64,000 nucleotides of DNA, taken from NCBI GenBank assembly GCA_023422005.1, contig JAEZSC010000151.1, forward strand, positions 36,349 to 100,348, read 5' to 3'. Position numbers and translations under genes: made by a program. Within the stretch, counting starts at the first letter, position 1; every line of letters starts with the position of its first letter. Below the pieces are notes generated by a model. The model was given only the letters and a program-made list of their open reading frames with translations, made no database searches and was not told where the DNA came from. This document shows, piece after piece, positions 9,468 through 18,541 of this stretch. The stretch is from Bacillota bacterium (lineage in GTDB: Bacteria > Bacillota > Clostridia > Christensenellales > UMGS416).

Positions 9468-9526
9468 TCTCACAGAAAAAAACGCAATAGCCGGCAATGG
9501 CGCCGGAAGATCGCGAGGAGTCGCCC

Positions 9527-10762
9527 ATGCAGTTGCATGTTGCAAGGCAGCCCATCTTCAACAGGCACAAGAGCATCGTCGCCTATGAGTTGCTGCACCG
9601 GGAAGCCCCCGGGGCTTCCGCTTACACTACCCAGGATGGCGACTACGCGACTTCCTGCGTTATCACTAGCGCATTTTTGTCCTACGGGCTGGACGTGCTG
9701 GCCGACGATACGGTGGCCTATATCAACTTCACCGCCTGCCTGCTGGTGCAGGGCGTGCCGATGCTTCTGCCCCGCGAACAGGTCGTCGTCGAAATTCTGG
9801 AAACCGTAGAGCCCACCGAGGAGGTGCTGGCCGCCTGCCAGGCGCTCAAAGCCGCCGGATACACGCTGGCGCTGGACGATTACGTGCTGCAGCCGGGCTA
9901 TGACGCGCTCGTGGAGCTGGCCGATATCATCAAGGTGGATTTCCGAGCCAACGACGCCGGCCAGCAGCAATCCATCATAGAGCACTACCGCAGCAGAAAG
10001 CTGTGCTTTCTGGCCGAAAAGGTGGAAACCGAGGCCGAATTTGCCCATGCGATGCAGCTGGGATACGATCTGTTCCAGGGCTATTTCTTTGCCCGGCCGG
10101 TCACGTTGAGCGCCAGAGCCGTGCAGCCTACCAAGATGGCCTATGTGCAGCTGATGCAGGCCATTCATGTGCCCTCGCCGGACTTTGCCAAGATTATCCA
10201 GGCCATAGAAAGCGACGTGGCCTTCTCTCTGGACACGATCAAGCTCGTAAATTCCGCCTACTACGCCCGGCGCAACAAGCTCTCGTCGGTGAAGGACGCC
10301 GTTGTAATGCTGGGAATAGAAGGCGTACGCAAGTGGGTGAACATGTCGGTGCTCACCCGCCTGGCCAGAAACAAGCCGGACGTGCTGATCTCCCACTCGC
10401 TGATCCGCTCCACGTTCCTGGATCTTGTGGCCCGGCGCACCGGGCATGCCGGGCAAAGTGCCGAGTATGCGCTTCTGGGCCTGTTCTCATTGCTGGACGC
10501 GCTGACCGGCTGCACCTTCAAAAGCCTGCTGGGCTGCCTGAACCTTTCCAATACGATCAAGGCCATCCTGATCGACGGCGACCTATCCTCCGCGCTGGGC
10601 AGAACCTATGCCATGATGCTCTACTATGAGCAGGGCAAGTTCGACGAGGCCGCGACGCTGGCAGCGGGCCTGCAGCTGTGCATGGACGATGTGGCGCAGA
10701 TCTATATGGATACGCTGGAGTGGTACAGCGACGTGTCAGCCAAGACCCGGGCGATAAGCTAG
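9527..10762 (+). CDS. EAL-HDOD (YuxH-like) signalling protein, second of a tandem pair
   Basis: This 411-aa paralogue of the preceding gene has the same EAL-like plus HDOD order and matching motifs throughout (QPIFN, YELLHRE, LFQGYFFARPV, LVNSAYYARR, LGIEGVRKWV). The EAL triplet is again not intact (VEILETVEP). The ATG at 9527 is chosen because GCGAGGAG lies 6 bp upstream. The pair probably arose by local duplication and may act as a complex. No diguanylate cyclase gene is in this window. Confidence 0.85.
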   Translation: MQLHVARQPIFNRHKSIVAYELLHREAPGASAYTTQDGDYATSCVITSAFLSYGLDVLADDTVAYINFTACLLVQGVPMLLPREQVVVEILETVEPTEEVLAACQALKAAGYTLALDDYVLQPGYDALVELADIIKVDFRANDAGQQQSIIEHYRSRKLCFLAEKVETEAEFAHAMQLGYDLFQGYFFARPVTLSARAVQPTKMAYVQLMQAIHVPSPDFAKIIQAIESDVAFSLDTIKLVNSAYYARRNKLSSVKDAVVMLGIEGVRKWVNMSVLTRLARNKPDVLISHSLIRSTFLDLVARRTGHAGQSAEYALLGLFSLLDALTGCTFKSLLGCLNLSNTIKAILIDGDLSSALGRTYAMMLYYEQGKFDEAATLAAGLQLCMDDVAQIYMDTLEWYSDVSAKTRAIS

Positions 10763-10790
10763 CCGGGCGGAGTATCGCCGCCGCGCGGCC

Positions 10791-12017
10791 CTACCGCTGG
10801 CCTTCCTGAATCACTTCCCCCGGCTCCGTACCCCGCTCTTTATTTTTGAATATGCTGAGCAGCAGCGCCGCCGTGGCTACGGCGCTCAGAGCCGCCATGC
10901 ACCAGAAGGTGTTACGCATGCCGATGGAGCCCGACAGCACGCCGCCCAACAGCGCTCCCACGACCCTGGAGAGGCTGACCACCGCAGAATTCACGACGGC
11001 CTGGCCCGTGGCCGAGAGCTCCTCGGGCAGCTCGTCGCTGACATAGCAGGACAGCGCAAAATACACGACGATGATGCCCCCGCCATGCAGCACATACAGC
11101 GGCAGCAGTTGAACCCAGGTGCTGCACAACGCCGTGAGCGACCAGCGCAGCACGAAGGCGAAGCCCGGCAGCAGCAGCATCTTGCGCACGCTCAGGCGCT
11201 TCATAAGCCTGCCGCTGCCCAGCAGAAAGGGCGTCTCCGCTGCGGCCATGGCGAAGATACCCAGCCCATACACCCAGCTGGGAGCGTTCAGATCGGCAAA
11301 ATAAAGCGGCAGAAAGCAGATGGACAAGCTGTGGGTGATATGCAGGCACAGGCTGAAGGCCACAAAGAACCAAAACTGCCTGTAGCGCAAAAGCTCCCGC
11401 AGGCCCATGCGGCGGCTCTTGGCCTTCTGCGCGCCGGGCACACGGCCCATGAGCAGGCTTACCGGCAGCGCGGCCAGGCTGACCGCCGCGCACAGCACGA
11501 ACACCAGGTTCACACTGCGGCCCGCCAGCACACCCGCCAGCGCCGCCGACAGCGCGAAACCCCAGGAGTAGCTCAAACGCACCGAGCCGAAGCGCTCCAC
11601 CGCATCGTCCCTGCGCAGGTTGTCCAATATCACCGCGTTGGAGAGCGCCAGCGCCGCGCCCTGCACCGCCGTGTAAGCAGCCATGACCGCCGCCACTGCC
11701 ACCCAGTGGCGCGCCCACAGGTGCAGCAGCGCAGCAGCAGCCTGCGCCGCAAGCAGTGCCCACAGCACCGTGTTCTTGGCGCGGCTGCGGTCGGCCAGCA
11801 AGCTCAGAGCCGGCTGGGCCACGAAGGCCGCCAGAGCGCTGCTGGAGCTCAAAACGCCGATGAGCATGGGGCCCTGGCCCAAGGCGCGGCTTTGCCACAG
11901 GCTGACAAAGCTCGTGTACGCGCTCAGACTGGCCGCGAACAGAAAGAAGTACGCCGACATGCCAGCCACGCCGCGGGAACCTTTCCTGTTTTTAGAGCTT
12001 CCCACAAATGTTCTCAT
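10791..12017 (-). CDS. MFS transporter
   Basis: This 408-aa polytopic membrane protein has about 12 hydrophobic segments in two halves and the short loop LADRSRAKN after helix 2 that matches the MFS motif A region. The overall pattern (MSAYFFLFAASLSAYTSFVSLW...) resembles the MFS_1-like / 3-phenylpropionate-transporter-like subgroup, whose substrates are mostly unknown. The ATG at 12017 has only a weak ribosome site (GTGGAT); a second Met at 11960 is possible. It is divergent from the ABC exporter genes. Confidence 0.82.
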   Translation of the reverse strand: MRTFVGSSKNRKGSRGVAGMSAYFFLFAASLSAYTSFVSLWQSRALGQGPMLIGVLSSSSALAAFVAQPALSLLADRSRAKNTVLWALLAAQAAAALLHLWARHWVAVAAVMAAYTAVQGAALALSNAVILDNLRRDDAVERFGSVRLSYSWGFALSAALAGVLAGRSVNLVFVLCAAVSLAALPVSLLMGRVPGAQKAKSRRMGLRELLRYRQFWFFVAFSLCLHITHSLSICFLPLYFADLNAPSWVYGLGIFAMAAAETPFLLGSGRLMKRLSVRKMLLLPGFAFVLRWSLTALCSTWVQLLPLYVLHGGGIIVVYFALSCYVSDELPEELSATGQAVVNSAVVSLSRVVGALLGGVLSGSIGMRNTFWCMAALSAVATAALLLSIFKNKERGTEPGEVIQEGQR

Positions 12018-12166
12018 TACAAATCCACAATTCGGGCGGTTATTGTTGCATTACGGTGGCGACATGAGTAAAATAGACGCGGTTTCACCCTTTTTGCCGC
12101 AGCGCCAAACTAGTTTTCGCAGAGCGGGGAATGCTATTCCGGACTTCCCTGCCGGAGAGAGTTGCA

Positions 12167-13927
12167 TTGGATAGTTTCAAGCGCATCCTCAGGTTAATCA
12201 AGCCCTATCGTGGCAAGTTCATCTTCGCATTGTCGCTTACCCTCGTATTCGTCGCCACGTTCATCGCCGGCCCCTATGTTTCCAAATTCCTTGTGGACGA
12301 GGTCATCAAGGGCGGTCACACCGAGTATTTGATCGGCGTGCTGGGCTTGCTGGTTGGGCTGTCCCTGTCCCGCGCGCTGGGAGCTTTCGTGCGCGGCGTC
12401 ACCTTTGAGCGCATCTCCCAGAATATCATCTTCGATTTCCGGCAGAGCCTCTATGACCATCTGCACGAGCTGCCTTACCGCTTCTACGACAACCACCGCA
12501 TCGGCGAGATCATGAGCCGCATGACCGGCGACATGGACGCCGTGCGCATGCTGCTGGCCGGCGGCCTGCCCATCATCGCCGAGCACGGCATCTTCCTGGT
12601 GGGCTCGCTGATCGCCATGTACACGCTGGACTGGCGCCTGGCGCTGGTCGTTACCGCCGTGATGCCGGTGACCGCCTTTCTGGCGTGGAAGTTCGACCGT
12701 ACCGCCCGGCCCCAACAGCGGGAGATCCGTGAGCAGAACGCCGTTCTCAACACCCGCGCCCAGGAAAACATCTCCGGTGTGCGCGTCGTGAAGGCCTATG
12801 CCCGCGAGGACTACGAGGTCGATGCTTTCAACGAGCAGAACCGCAAGCATCTGGACATCGGCATCCGCATCACCCGCACCAATGCCAACTTCAACTCCGC
12901 GCTGGATTTCATTGGCGCACTGCCCAGCGTGCTGGTGCTGATCATGGCCGGGTATCTGGCTGAGCAGGGCATCGTGACGCCGGGCATGCTCATCGCCGCC
13001 ATCGGCTACATCTGGATGATCATGATGCCGCTGCGCAACCTGGCCAACACCGTCAACATGGTCACCCAGGCCATCAGCTCCGGTGACCGCCTGTTCTATT
13101 ATCTGGACTTCGGCTCAGAGATCCGCGAACCCGAAGACGCCCGCGCGCCCGAGACCTTCACCGGCCTCGTGGAGTTCCGCGACGTAACCTTCCGTTATGA
13201 GGACGAGCCGGTGCTGCGCCACATCAACTTCAAAGTGAAACCCGGCCAGACGCTGGCCATCATGGGCGCCACGGGCTCCGGCAAGACGACCATCGTAAAC
13301 CTGCTGGGTCGCTTCTATGATTGCGGCGAAGGCGCCGTGCTCGTGGACGGCATCGACGTCAAGCAGTACAAGCTCAAGGAGCTTCGCCGCCGCATCGGCT
13401 ATGTGATGCAGGAAACCTTCCTGTTCAGCGAGACGCTGGAGAACAACATCGCCTTTGGCAACCCCGACGCCACGCCTGAAGAGCTGGACGCTGCCTGTGA
13501 GGCCGCCTGCGCCAGCGAGTATATCGCCAAGCTGGACGACGGCTACAACACCATCGTGGGCGAACGCGGCATGGGCCTGTCCGGCGGGCAGAAACAGCGC
13601 GCCGCCATCGCCCGGGCACTGTGCTACAACCCGAGCATTCTGGTTTTCGACGACGCCACCAGCGCCGTGGACATGGAGACCGAATACGCGATACAGCAGG
13701 CGCTGGCCAAACGCGCCGCCCAGCGCACCACTCTGCTGATTTCCCACCGCATCTCCGCCGTGAAAGACGCCGACGAGATCCTCGTGCTGGAGAATGGCGC
13801 CATCGCCGAGCGCGGCACCCACGGCGACCTGCTGAAAAAGCGGGGCCTGTACTGGGGTATCTACATGGACCAATACCGCGACTTCGAAGAAGCGCTGGGC
13901 GAAAGGGGGATGGCTCTGGATGCCTAG
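12167..13927 (+). CDS. ABC exporter half-transporter, subunit with degenerate Walker B
   Basis: This 586-aa protein has six transmembrane helices (about 1-310) fused to a nucleotide-binding domain. Walker A GATGSGKTT is near residue 367, the signature LSGGQ near 471 and Walker B VFDDATSAVD near 493. The catalytic glutamate after Walker B is an aspartate here, the hallmark of the degenerate site in heterodimeric multidrug exporters (BmrC/LmrC/TM287 type). The TTG at 12167 is preferred because GGAGAG is 7 bp upstream; the ATG at 12131 has a GGGGA that directly abuts it. It overlaps the partner gene by 8 bp. Confidence 0.9.
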   Translation: MDSFKRILRLIKPYRGKFIFALSLTLVFVATFIAGPYVSKFLVDEVIKGGHTEYLIGVLGLLVGLSLSRALGAFVRGVTFERISQNIIFDFRQSLYDHLHELPYRFYDNHRIGEIMSRMTGDMDAVRMLLAGGLPIIAEHGIFLVGSLIAMYTLDWRLALVVTAVMPVTAFLAWKFDRTARPQQREIREQNAVLNTRAQENISGVRVVKAYAREDYEVDAFNEQNRKHLDIGIRITRTNANFNSALDFIGALPSVLVLIMAGYLAEQGIVTPGMLIAAIGYIWMIMMPLRNLANTVNMVTQAISSGDRLFYYLDFGSEIREPEDARAPETFTGLVEFRDVTFRYEDEPVLRHINFKVKPGQTLAIMGATGSGKTTIVNLLGRFYDCGEGAVLVDGIDVKQYKLKELRRRIGYVMQETFLFSETLENNIAFGNPDATPEELDAACEAACASEYIAKLDDGYNTIVGERGMGLSGGQKQRAAIARALCYNPSILVFDDATSAVDMETEYAIQQALAKRAAQRTTLLISHRISAVKDADEILVLENGAIAERGTHGDLLKKRGLYWGIYMDQYRDFEEALGERGMALDA

Positions 13928-15725
13928 AGCAAGACGGGCGCTGCTGCTGGACGACGAGAAGTTTGTCAGCAATTTCAATACCAACTACTTCCTGCGGGTG
14001 CTGAGCTACCTGAAGCCCTACAAAGGCTTGGTGGCTGCCAGCATCGTCGCGATGGTCATCAACATGCTGTGCGGACTGGTGTCGCCCTACATGATCAGCC
14101 TGGCGCTGGACCGCAGCATCACCGGCGGTGATTACTCGCTGCTGCCGTGGATCGTGGCGGCCATATTGGGAGCGGCGGCGCTGGGCTCCGTGATGCTGCG
14201 CACCAAGGTGCGCCTGATGAACGTGACTGGCCGCCGGGCACTGGCCACACTGCGCGAGGAGCTCTTTTCCCACATCCAGACGCTGGGCTTCGATTTCTTC
14301 GATTCCCGCCCGGCGGGCAAGATCATGCTGCGCGTCATCAACGACGTGGATTCGCTGCTGGGCCTGTTTTCCCAGGGCATCGTCAACATGCTGACCAACG
14401 CATTGTCGCTGGTTGCCATCGCCACCATCATGCTGGTCATCAACTGGCGGCTGGCACTGGTTGCCTTCGCGGTGGTGCCGCTGCTGCTGATCATCGTGTT
14501 CGTACTCAAGCCTCACATCCGCTCGGCATGGCGCGAGGTGCGCTGGAAATCCAGCACGATGAACGCCTATTTGCACGAGAGCCTGGCCGGCATGCGCGTA
14601 ACGCAGGCCTTCACCCGCGAAGAGGAGAACTCCAAGATCTTCCGTGGCGCCAACAGCGAAATCCGCCGCACATGGATGAAGGCCATCAAGCTGGGCGCAG
14701 CCTTCTTCCCCGCCTTCGAGCTCGTAAGCTCCGTGGGCACATGCCTGATCTATTACTTCGGCGTGCGCTGGATCAACGCGCCGGTGGACCCGATCTCCAT
14801 GGGAACGCTGTTCGCGATGACGTGGTACCTGGGCCGCTTTTGGGACCCGTTGAACCAGATCTCCAACATCTATTATGAAATTCTCTCGGCCATGGCCTCG
14901 CTGGAGCGCATCTACGAGATCATGGACACGCCGGCCATCATACACAGCAAGGAAGGCGCGCAGCCCCTCCCCCCCATCACCGGCCATGTGTCCTTCGATC
15001 ATGTGACCTTCGGCTATGACTATGAGGACGGCCAGATCGTGCTGGATGACGTCAGTTTTGAAGTGAAGCCGGGCATGACCGTGGCGCTGGTGGGCCCCAC
15101 CGGCGCGGGTAAATCCACTGTGGTCAGCCTGATCAGCCGCTTCTATGACGTAAACCTGGGCCGCGTGCTCATCGACGGCTATGACATCCGCGACGTGGAG
15201 CTGCACTCGCTGCGCTCCCAGATGGGCATCATGCTGCAGGACAGCTTCATCTTCTCAGGCACGATCATGGACAACCTGCGCTATGGCCGGCTGGACGCCA
15301 CCGACGAGGAAGTCATCGAGGCCGCCAAAGCCGTGCACGCCCACGAATTCATCATGCAGATGGAAAACGGCTACCAGACCGAGGTGCGCGAGCGCGGCAG
15401 CCGCCTGTCCACCGGGCAGAAGCAGCTCATCTCCTTCGCCCGGGCGCTGCTGGCCGACCCGCGCATCCTGATTCTGGATGAGGCCACCGCCTCCATCGAT
15501 ACCCGCACCGAGGTGCTCATACAGAAGGCGCTGGAGCGCGTGCTCAAGGGCCGCACGTCCTTCGTTATCGCCCACCGGCTTTCCACAATCCGCAAGGCCG
15601 ACTGCATCATGGTTGTGGACCAGGGCAAGATCATAGAAGCCGGCCGCCACGAGGAGCTCATGGAACAGAAGGGCGCTTATTATGAGCTCTGCGAGGCGCA
15701 GTACCGCTTTATGAAGGCAGTTTAA
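13920..15725 (+). CDS. ABC exporter half-transporter, partner subunit
   Basis: This 601-aa partner of the preceding protein has the same membrane domain plus NBD arrangement. Walker A GPTGAGKST is near residue 393, and Walker B ILILDEA near 517 has an intact catalytic glutamate, but the signature is LSTGQ instead of LSGGQ (near 495). So the two subunits complement each other: one composite ATP site pairs this intact Walker B with the partner's LSGGQ, and the other is degenerate on both faces. It probably exports drugs, peptides or lipids; no substrate evidence is nearby. Confidence 0.92.
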   Translation: MPRARRALLLDDEKFVSNFNTNYFLRVLSYLKPYKGLVAASIVAMVINMLCGLVSPYMISLALDRSITGGDYSLLPWIVAAILGAAALGSVMLRTKVRLMNVTGRRALATLREELFSHIQTLGFDFFDSRPAGKIMLRVINDVDSLLGLFSQGIVNMLTNALSLVAIATIMLVINWRLALVAFAVVPLLLIIVFVLKPHIRSAWREVRWKSSTMNAYLHESLAGMRVTQAFTREEENSKIFRGANSEIRRTWMKAIKLGAAFFPAFELVSSVGTCLIYYFGVRWINAPVDPISMGTLFAMTWYLGRFWDPLNQISNIYYEILSAMASLERIYEIMDTPAIIHSKEGAQPLPPITGHVSFDHVTFGYDYEDGQIVLDDVSFEVKPGMTVALVGPTGAGKSTVVSLISRFYDVNLGRVLIDGYDIRDVELHSLRSQMGIMLQDSFIFSGTIMDNLRYGRLDATDEEVIEAAKAVHAHEFIMQMENGYQTEVRERGSRLSTGQKQLISFARALLADPRILILDEATASIDTRTEVLIQKALERVLKGRTSFVIAHRLSTIRKADCIMVVDQGKIIEAGRHEELMEQKGAYYELCEAQYRFMKAV

Positions 15726-15747
15726 ATTCGCCAACCTCTTTTGTCAG

Positions 15748-15790
15748 CCGCTTTGCCGCCGAAGTTTAGTAGGTGGGTAAAGCGGTTTTT
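15748..15790 (+). terminator. Terminator of the ABC exporter operon
   Basis: CCGCTTT and AAAGCGG form a 7-bp stem around a 24-nt loop, followed by six T residues, 22 bp after the stop codon. Confidence 0.65.
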
Positions 15791-15798
15791 TACGGTCA

Positions 15799-16004
15799 GC
15801 GGGGGAACTTCTCCCCCGCCGATACCACCCCTAGCCTATGACCACCTTACTCTCTGGTTCGCGTAGCCCACTGCCGCACATGTCGCCAGCGGGCCTCCTG
15901 TTATCCGTCTATTGCTGTTTTGCCTGGAACGATAGACCGCTACAGCGGGGTTCTTTTTTGTAGTTCTATCTTGGCACTCGTTTCCTTGGCCGGATGAACC
16001 GGCC
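15799..16004 (+). repeat. Dispersed multi-hairpin element, copy A (full length, diverged)
   Basis: One of four related intergenic elements. Hairpins in order: H1 15799-15819 (GCGGGGGA...TCCCCCGC); H2 15866-15894 with stem GCCCACTG/CAGCGGGC (one mismatch) and loop CCGCACATGTCGC; H3 15937-15948 CCGC-TACA-GCGG enclosed by GGAAC...GTTC and followed by a T-run; H4 15988-16004 GGCCGG-ATGAA-CCGGCC. The H2 loop differs from copies B and D by one base, and H3/H4 have compensating stem changes relative to B and C. It fills most of the gap between the exporter and the methyltransferase. From 16005 to 16166 only an AT-rich promoter-like stretch (TATAAT at about 16098) is seen. Confidence 0.65.
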
Positions 16005-16166
16005 TGCGGCAATAAAGCATTCGGTTCTTGCGTACAAGCGTAGGGCCGTATTGCATACGGCCTTCAACGGCGACCCTGAAAACCGCAATCCTTTATGCTA
16101 TAATTCGAATTGACTATAGTCTGGCGAGTTTAACTGCAAACTCTAACTATGGGAGGATTTCGTTTT

Positions 16167-16976
16167 ATGCCGGTGATTAATAATCCTAGTACAGTTCAGG
16201 AGCAATACAAAACGCAGGACAATCTTGCCGCACGCAGGGGCCTGCATCAGAAATATGACAGGAACAAGAAGTGGGCGCACTGGCTATTCGAGAATTACCA
16301 TTTCTTTGAGGGCTGCCGCATTCTGGAGATTGGCTGCGGAGACGGCTCCATGTGGGAAGGGCGTATCGAGACCCTGCCAGAGGGCGCAAAACTGGAGCTG
16401 ACGGACTTTTCACCGGCGATGGTGGACATCGTTCGGGGCAAGTTTGGAAATATTGCGAATGTCACTGCCCGTGAAATGGACATCCAAAGCATAGACGCGG
16501 CGGACAACTCTTACGATGTGATCATTGCCACCCTTGTGTTGCAGCATGTTCCGGATCTCCAGAAGGCAATTGCTGAGGTTTACCGCGTACTTAAGCCGCA
16601 GGGCATCTTTTACGCTTTTACCTTCGGAAAAAATGGCGCAATCCGATTCCTGCGGGAGAAGCTGCAGGAGTTTGACCCTTCCCTGGATGTCTATAAAGAA
16701 AGCGACTATCCCCTCACGATGCAGACCGTTCGTGAGCCGCTGAAAAAGAACTTTGAGGATGTCGTACTATACCGGTACGCCGATTTTCTGGAGGTAACCG
16801 ATTCGGCGGACTTGGTGGAGTATGTACTGTCCTCAACGGCGATGGCCGGGTTTGACAGGTCGCGAGCCGGCAGTCTGCAGGTGTTTTTCGACTCATGTAA
16901 GGATGAGAATGGAATCATTTATTTTCCCAGAGAGTACGGCATGTATATGGCGCAGAAGAATTTGCGGGAACTATAA
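16167..16976 (+). CDS. Class I SAM-dependent methyltransferase
   Basis: This 269-aa methyltransferase has the SAM-binding motif I ILEIGCGDG near residue 50, an acidic motif II (ELTDFS) and a post-motif region DVIIATLVLQHVPD, as in the Methyltransf_11/25 group. The C-terminal third carries no recognised domain. The ATG at 16167 follows GGGAGG by 9 bp; the ATG at 16149 overlaps that ribosome site and is unlikely. It is a single gene between a repeat element and an AT-rich patch. The substrate is unknown. Confidence 0.8.
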   Translation: MPVINNPSTVQEQYKTQDNLAARRGLHQKYDRNKKWAHWLFENYHFFEGCRILEIGCGDGSMWEGRIETLPEGAKLELTDFSPAMVDIVRGKFGNIANVTAREMDIQSIDAADNSYDVIIATLVLQHVPDLQKAIAEVYRVLKPQGIFYAFTFGKNGAIRFLREKLQEFDPSLDVYKESDYPLTMQTVREPLKKNFEDVVLYRYADFLEVTDSADLVEYVLSSTAMAGFDRSRAGSLQVFFDSCKDENGIIYFPREYGMYMAQKNLREL

Positions 16977-16997
16977 GCAAATAGCATTTGCCATTGG

Positions 16998-17368
16998 ATG
17001 GTTAGAATGCGGGTAAAAAATAAAGTCAACGATACGTACGCTATATACGAAACAGGCATAAAGAAAGCTGAAATGTCCGATGAAGAGCTTTCTGTTCAAT
17101 TATCGGTGTCAATATGCGACGCATATGCTGCCAATCCTGTACCCACGGCAATTTCTGTGCTGTCGGCAACTACGACGACGAAATCTTTTGCTTATCGGAT
17201 ATTGAAGTAAAAACTATAGACGATATGCTTCAACCCACAGAAGACCATGAGGAAAGTGTTGGTGCTCACTGCAGATACCACAATACAAATAATATCGATC
17301 AAAATGTTCTGGTGCTCGATGACAGGGACTATTGCAAAGGCGGACAGCATTTCCTTGGACTGTCTTGA
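16998..17368 (+). pseudogene. Possible degraded gene in AT-rich patch
   Basis: Two overlapping short reading frames (16998-17210 and 17114-17368) look like pieces of one gene split by a frameshift. The second carries a Cys-rich stretch (CCQSC, then a further Cys). No family is recognised, base composition is AT-richer than the neighbours, and no good ribosome site is seen. It could equally be non-coding. Confidence 0.2.
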
Positions 17369-17421
17369 ATTTCGGAATAGTTATATTATGTTGTGGTTGG
17401 ATGGATTAAGGGAGGTTTATA

Positions 17422-17796
17422 TTGTATATAAACGAATATAACAATTATATTCTTAGAACTATTGATTGTGAGTCGCGTGCAATCATTATTAGTGACGATA
17501 AAAAAAACTATAGGAATCTTATCGATTTTGGTAATTGTTGCATAAATTTAACGGATGAAAATGGAGATTTATATGTGTCACGATGGGAAAGCCCTGAATA
17601 TCAAGCTATCTCCATTTCTGAGGACGATTTTTGGAAAATATGTGGCATTACGGACTACATATGCAACTACATAACAAATGGAGTAAAGGGGGGAATTACT
17701 GAGGCGTTTGGGTTTTGGGATGACTGGAACAACAGCTTCCAAGTAATTGAGGTAAATAATATGTATTATGGAATCTATTGGTGGACAACAGCGTAG
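17422..17796 (+). CDS. Hypothetical protein, AT-rich, possibly acquired
   Basis: This 124-aa protein has a TTG start at 17422 preceded by GGGAGG with 7 bp spacing, the main reason to call it real. It is acidic and rich in aromatic residues (for example a C-terminal YYGIYWW), with no signal peptide or membrane helix and no recognised domain. Its composition is clearly more AT-rich than the flanking genes, which points to horizontal acquisition. Small acidic orphan proteins of this kind are often immunity proteins, but nothing here proves that. The 230 bp after it (17797-18028) hold no convincing gene. Confidence 0.5.
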   Translation: MYINEYNNYILRTIDCESRAIIISDDKKNYRNLIDFGNCCINLTDENGDLYVSRWESPEYQAISISEDDFWKICGITDYICNYITNGVKGGITEAFGFWDDWNNSFQVIEVNNMYYGIYWWTTA

Positions 17797-18028
17797 TTGC
17801 GTCTCAGAAGTTTTTAGAAGCTACAGACAATTCTCACGATTAGCCAACCATACCAACGGGAGAGCAGCTGGAGAGAGGGTTCCTTACAGTCACATCCCCC
17901 ATTCTAAGCACATCGAACAATCCACCGGCCCAAAACCATCAAAACTCGTCAAGGAACGGCAGCTTTCCTCGGTTGCCCCTTTGTCGGCTGTCGCATAGAA
18001 TGGGTTTATATCAGTACAGGAGAACGCC

Positions 18029-18541
18029 ATGGGCATCATCGTGCGCAGCATGCTACCGTCGGATTTCCATGGGCTGTCAGAAGTCTTCCGCCGCCAGGGG
18101 CGTGACCTGGGAACAGCGGCGCTGGAACGCTGGTTCGTGCTGGCGCGCAGCGGCGAGGTTGATTTGCTGATCGTAGAAGTGGCCGGCCAGCCGGCAGGGT
18201 TCGCCCGCATTGGCTGGTTTGGCGCCGAGCAGGCCGAGGATCTGCTGCCGGAAGTTTTGGATTTTATCGTGTTTGAACCTTTTATTGGGTGCGGTGTGGC
18301 GCAGGCACTGGCTTCTGAGGCCCAGCGGCGCATACTGGAACGCACCGGTGGCCTGGAAGAGAACGCCCTGCTGGCCATCTACAGCCAGCGCCCTGTACGC
18401 ATGCAGAAGGCCAGCTTCGTGCTGGACGGTCTGTTCATCAACCGCCAGGGGCGGTTCATTCCCTCAGCGCAGGCCAAGGCAGAACCCCACCAGGTGCTCA
18501 GCCTGTCGGGCCACCGCCTCCAGTCGCAGACACAGCCTTGA
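18029..18541 (+). CDS. GNAT-like acetyltransferase
   Basis: This 170-aa protein opens with IIVRSMLPSDFHGLSEVFRRQGR, an arrangement typical of GNAT N-acetyltransferases, followed by a central beta strand (LLIVEVAGQPAGFARIGWF) and a helix in the acetyl-CoA-binding position (GCGVAQALASEAQRRIL) in place of a textbook QxxGxG/A. The acceptor is unknown. The ATG at 18029 has AGGAG 7 bp upstream. Its 3' end overlaps the convergent AEC transporter gene by 44 bp. Confidence 0.65.
   Translation: MGIIVRSMLPSDFHGLSEVFRRQGRDLGTAALERWFVLARSGEVDLLIVEVAGQPAGFARIGWFGAEQAEDLLPEVLDFIVFEPFIGCGVAQALASEAQRRILERTGGLEENALLAIYSQRPVRMQKASFVLDGLFINRQGRFIPSAQAKAEPHQVLSLSGHRLQSQTQP

Noticed and set aside
13425..15206. 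593-codon minus-strand frame across both ABC exporter genes
   Set aside because: It runs opposite two genes with complete Walker and signature motifs; His- and Gln-rich artefact of GC-rich sequence.
17768..17998. 76-aa plus-strand frame after the AT-rich hypothetical gene
   Set aside because: No ribosome site, no recognisable motif, and it overlaps the preceding stop region; kept as intergenic.
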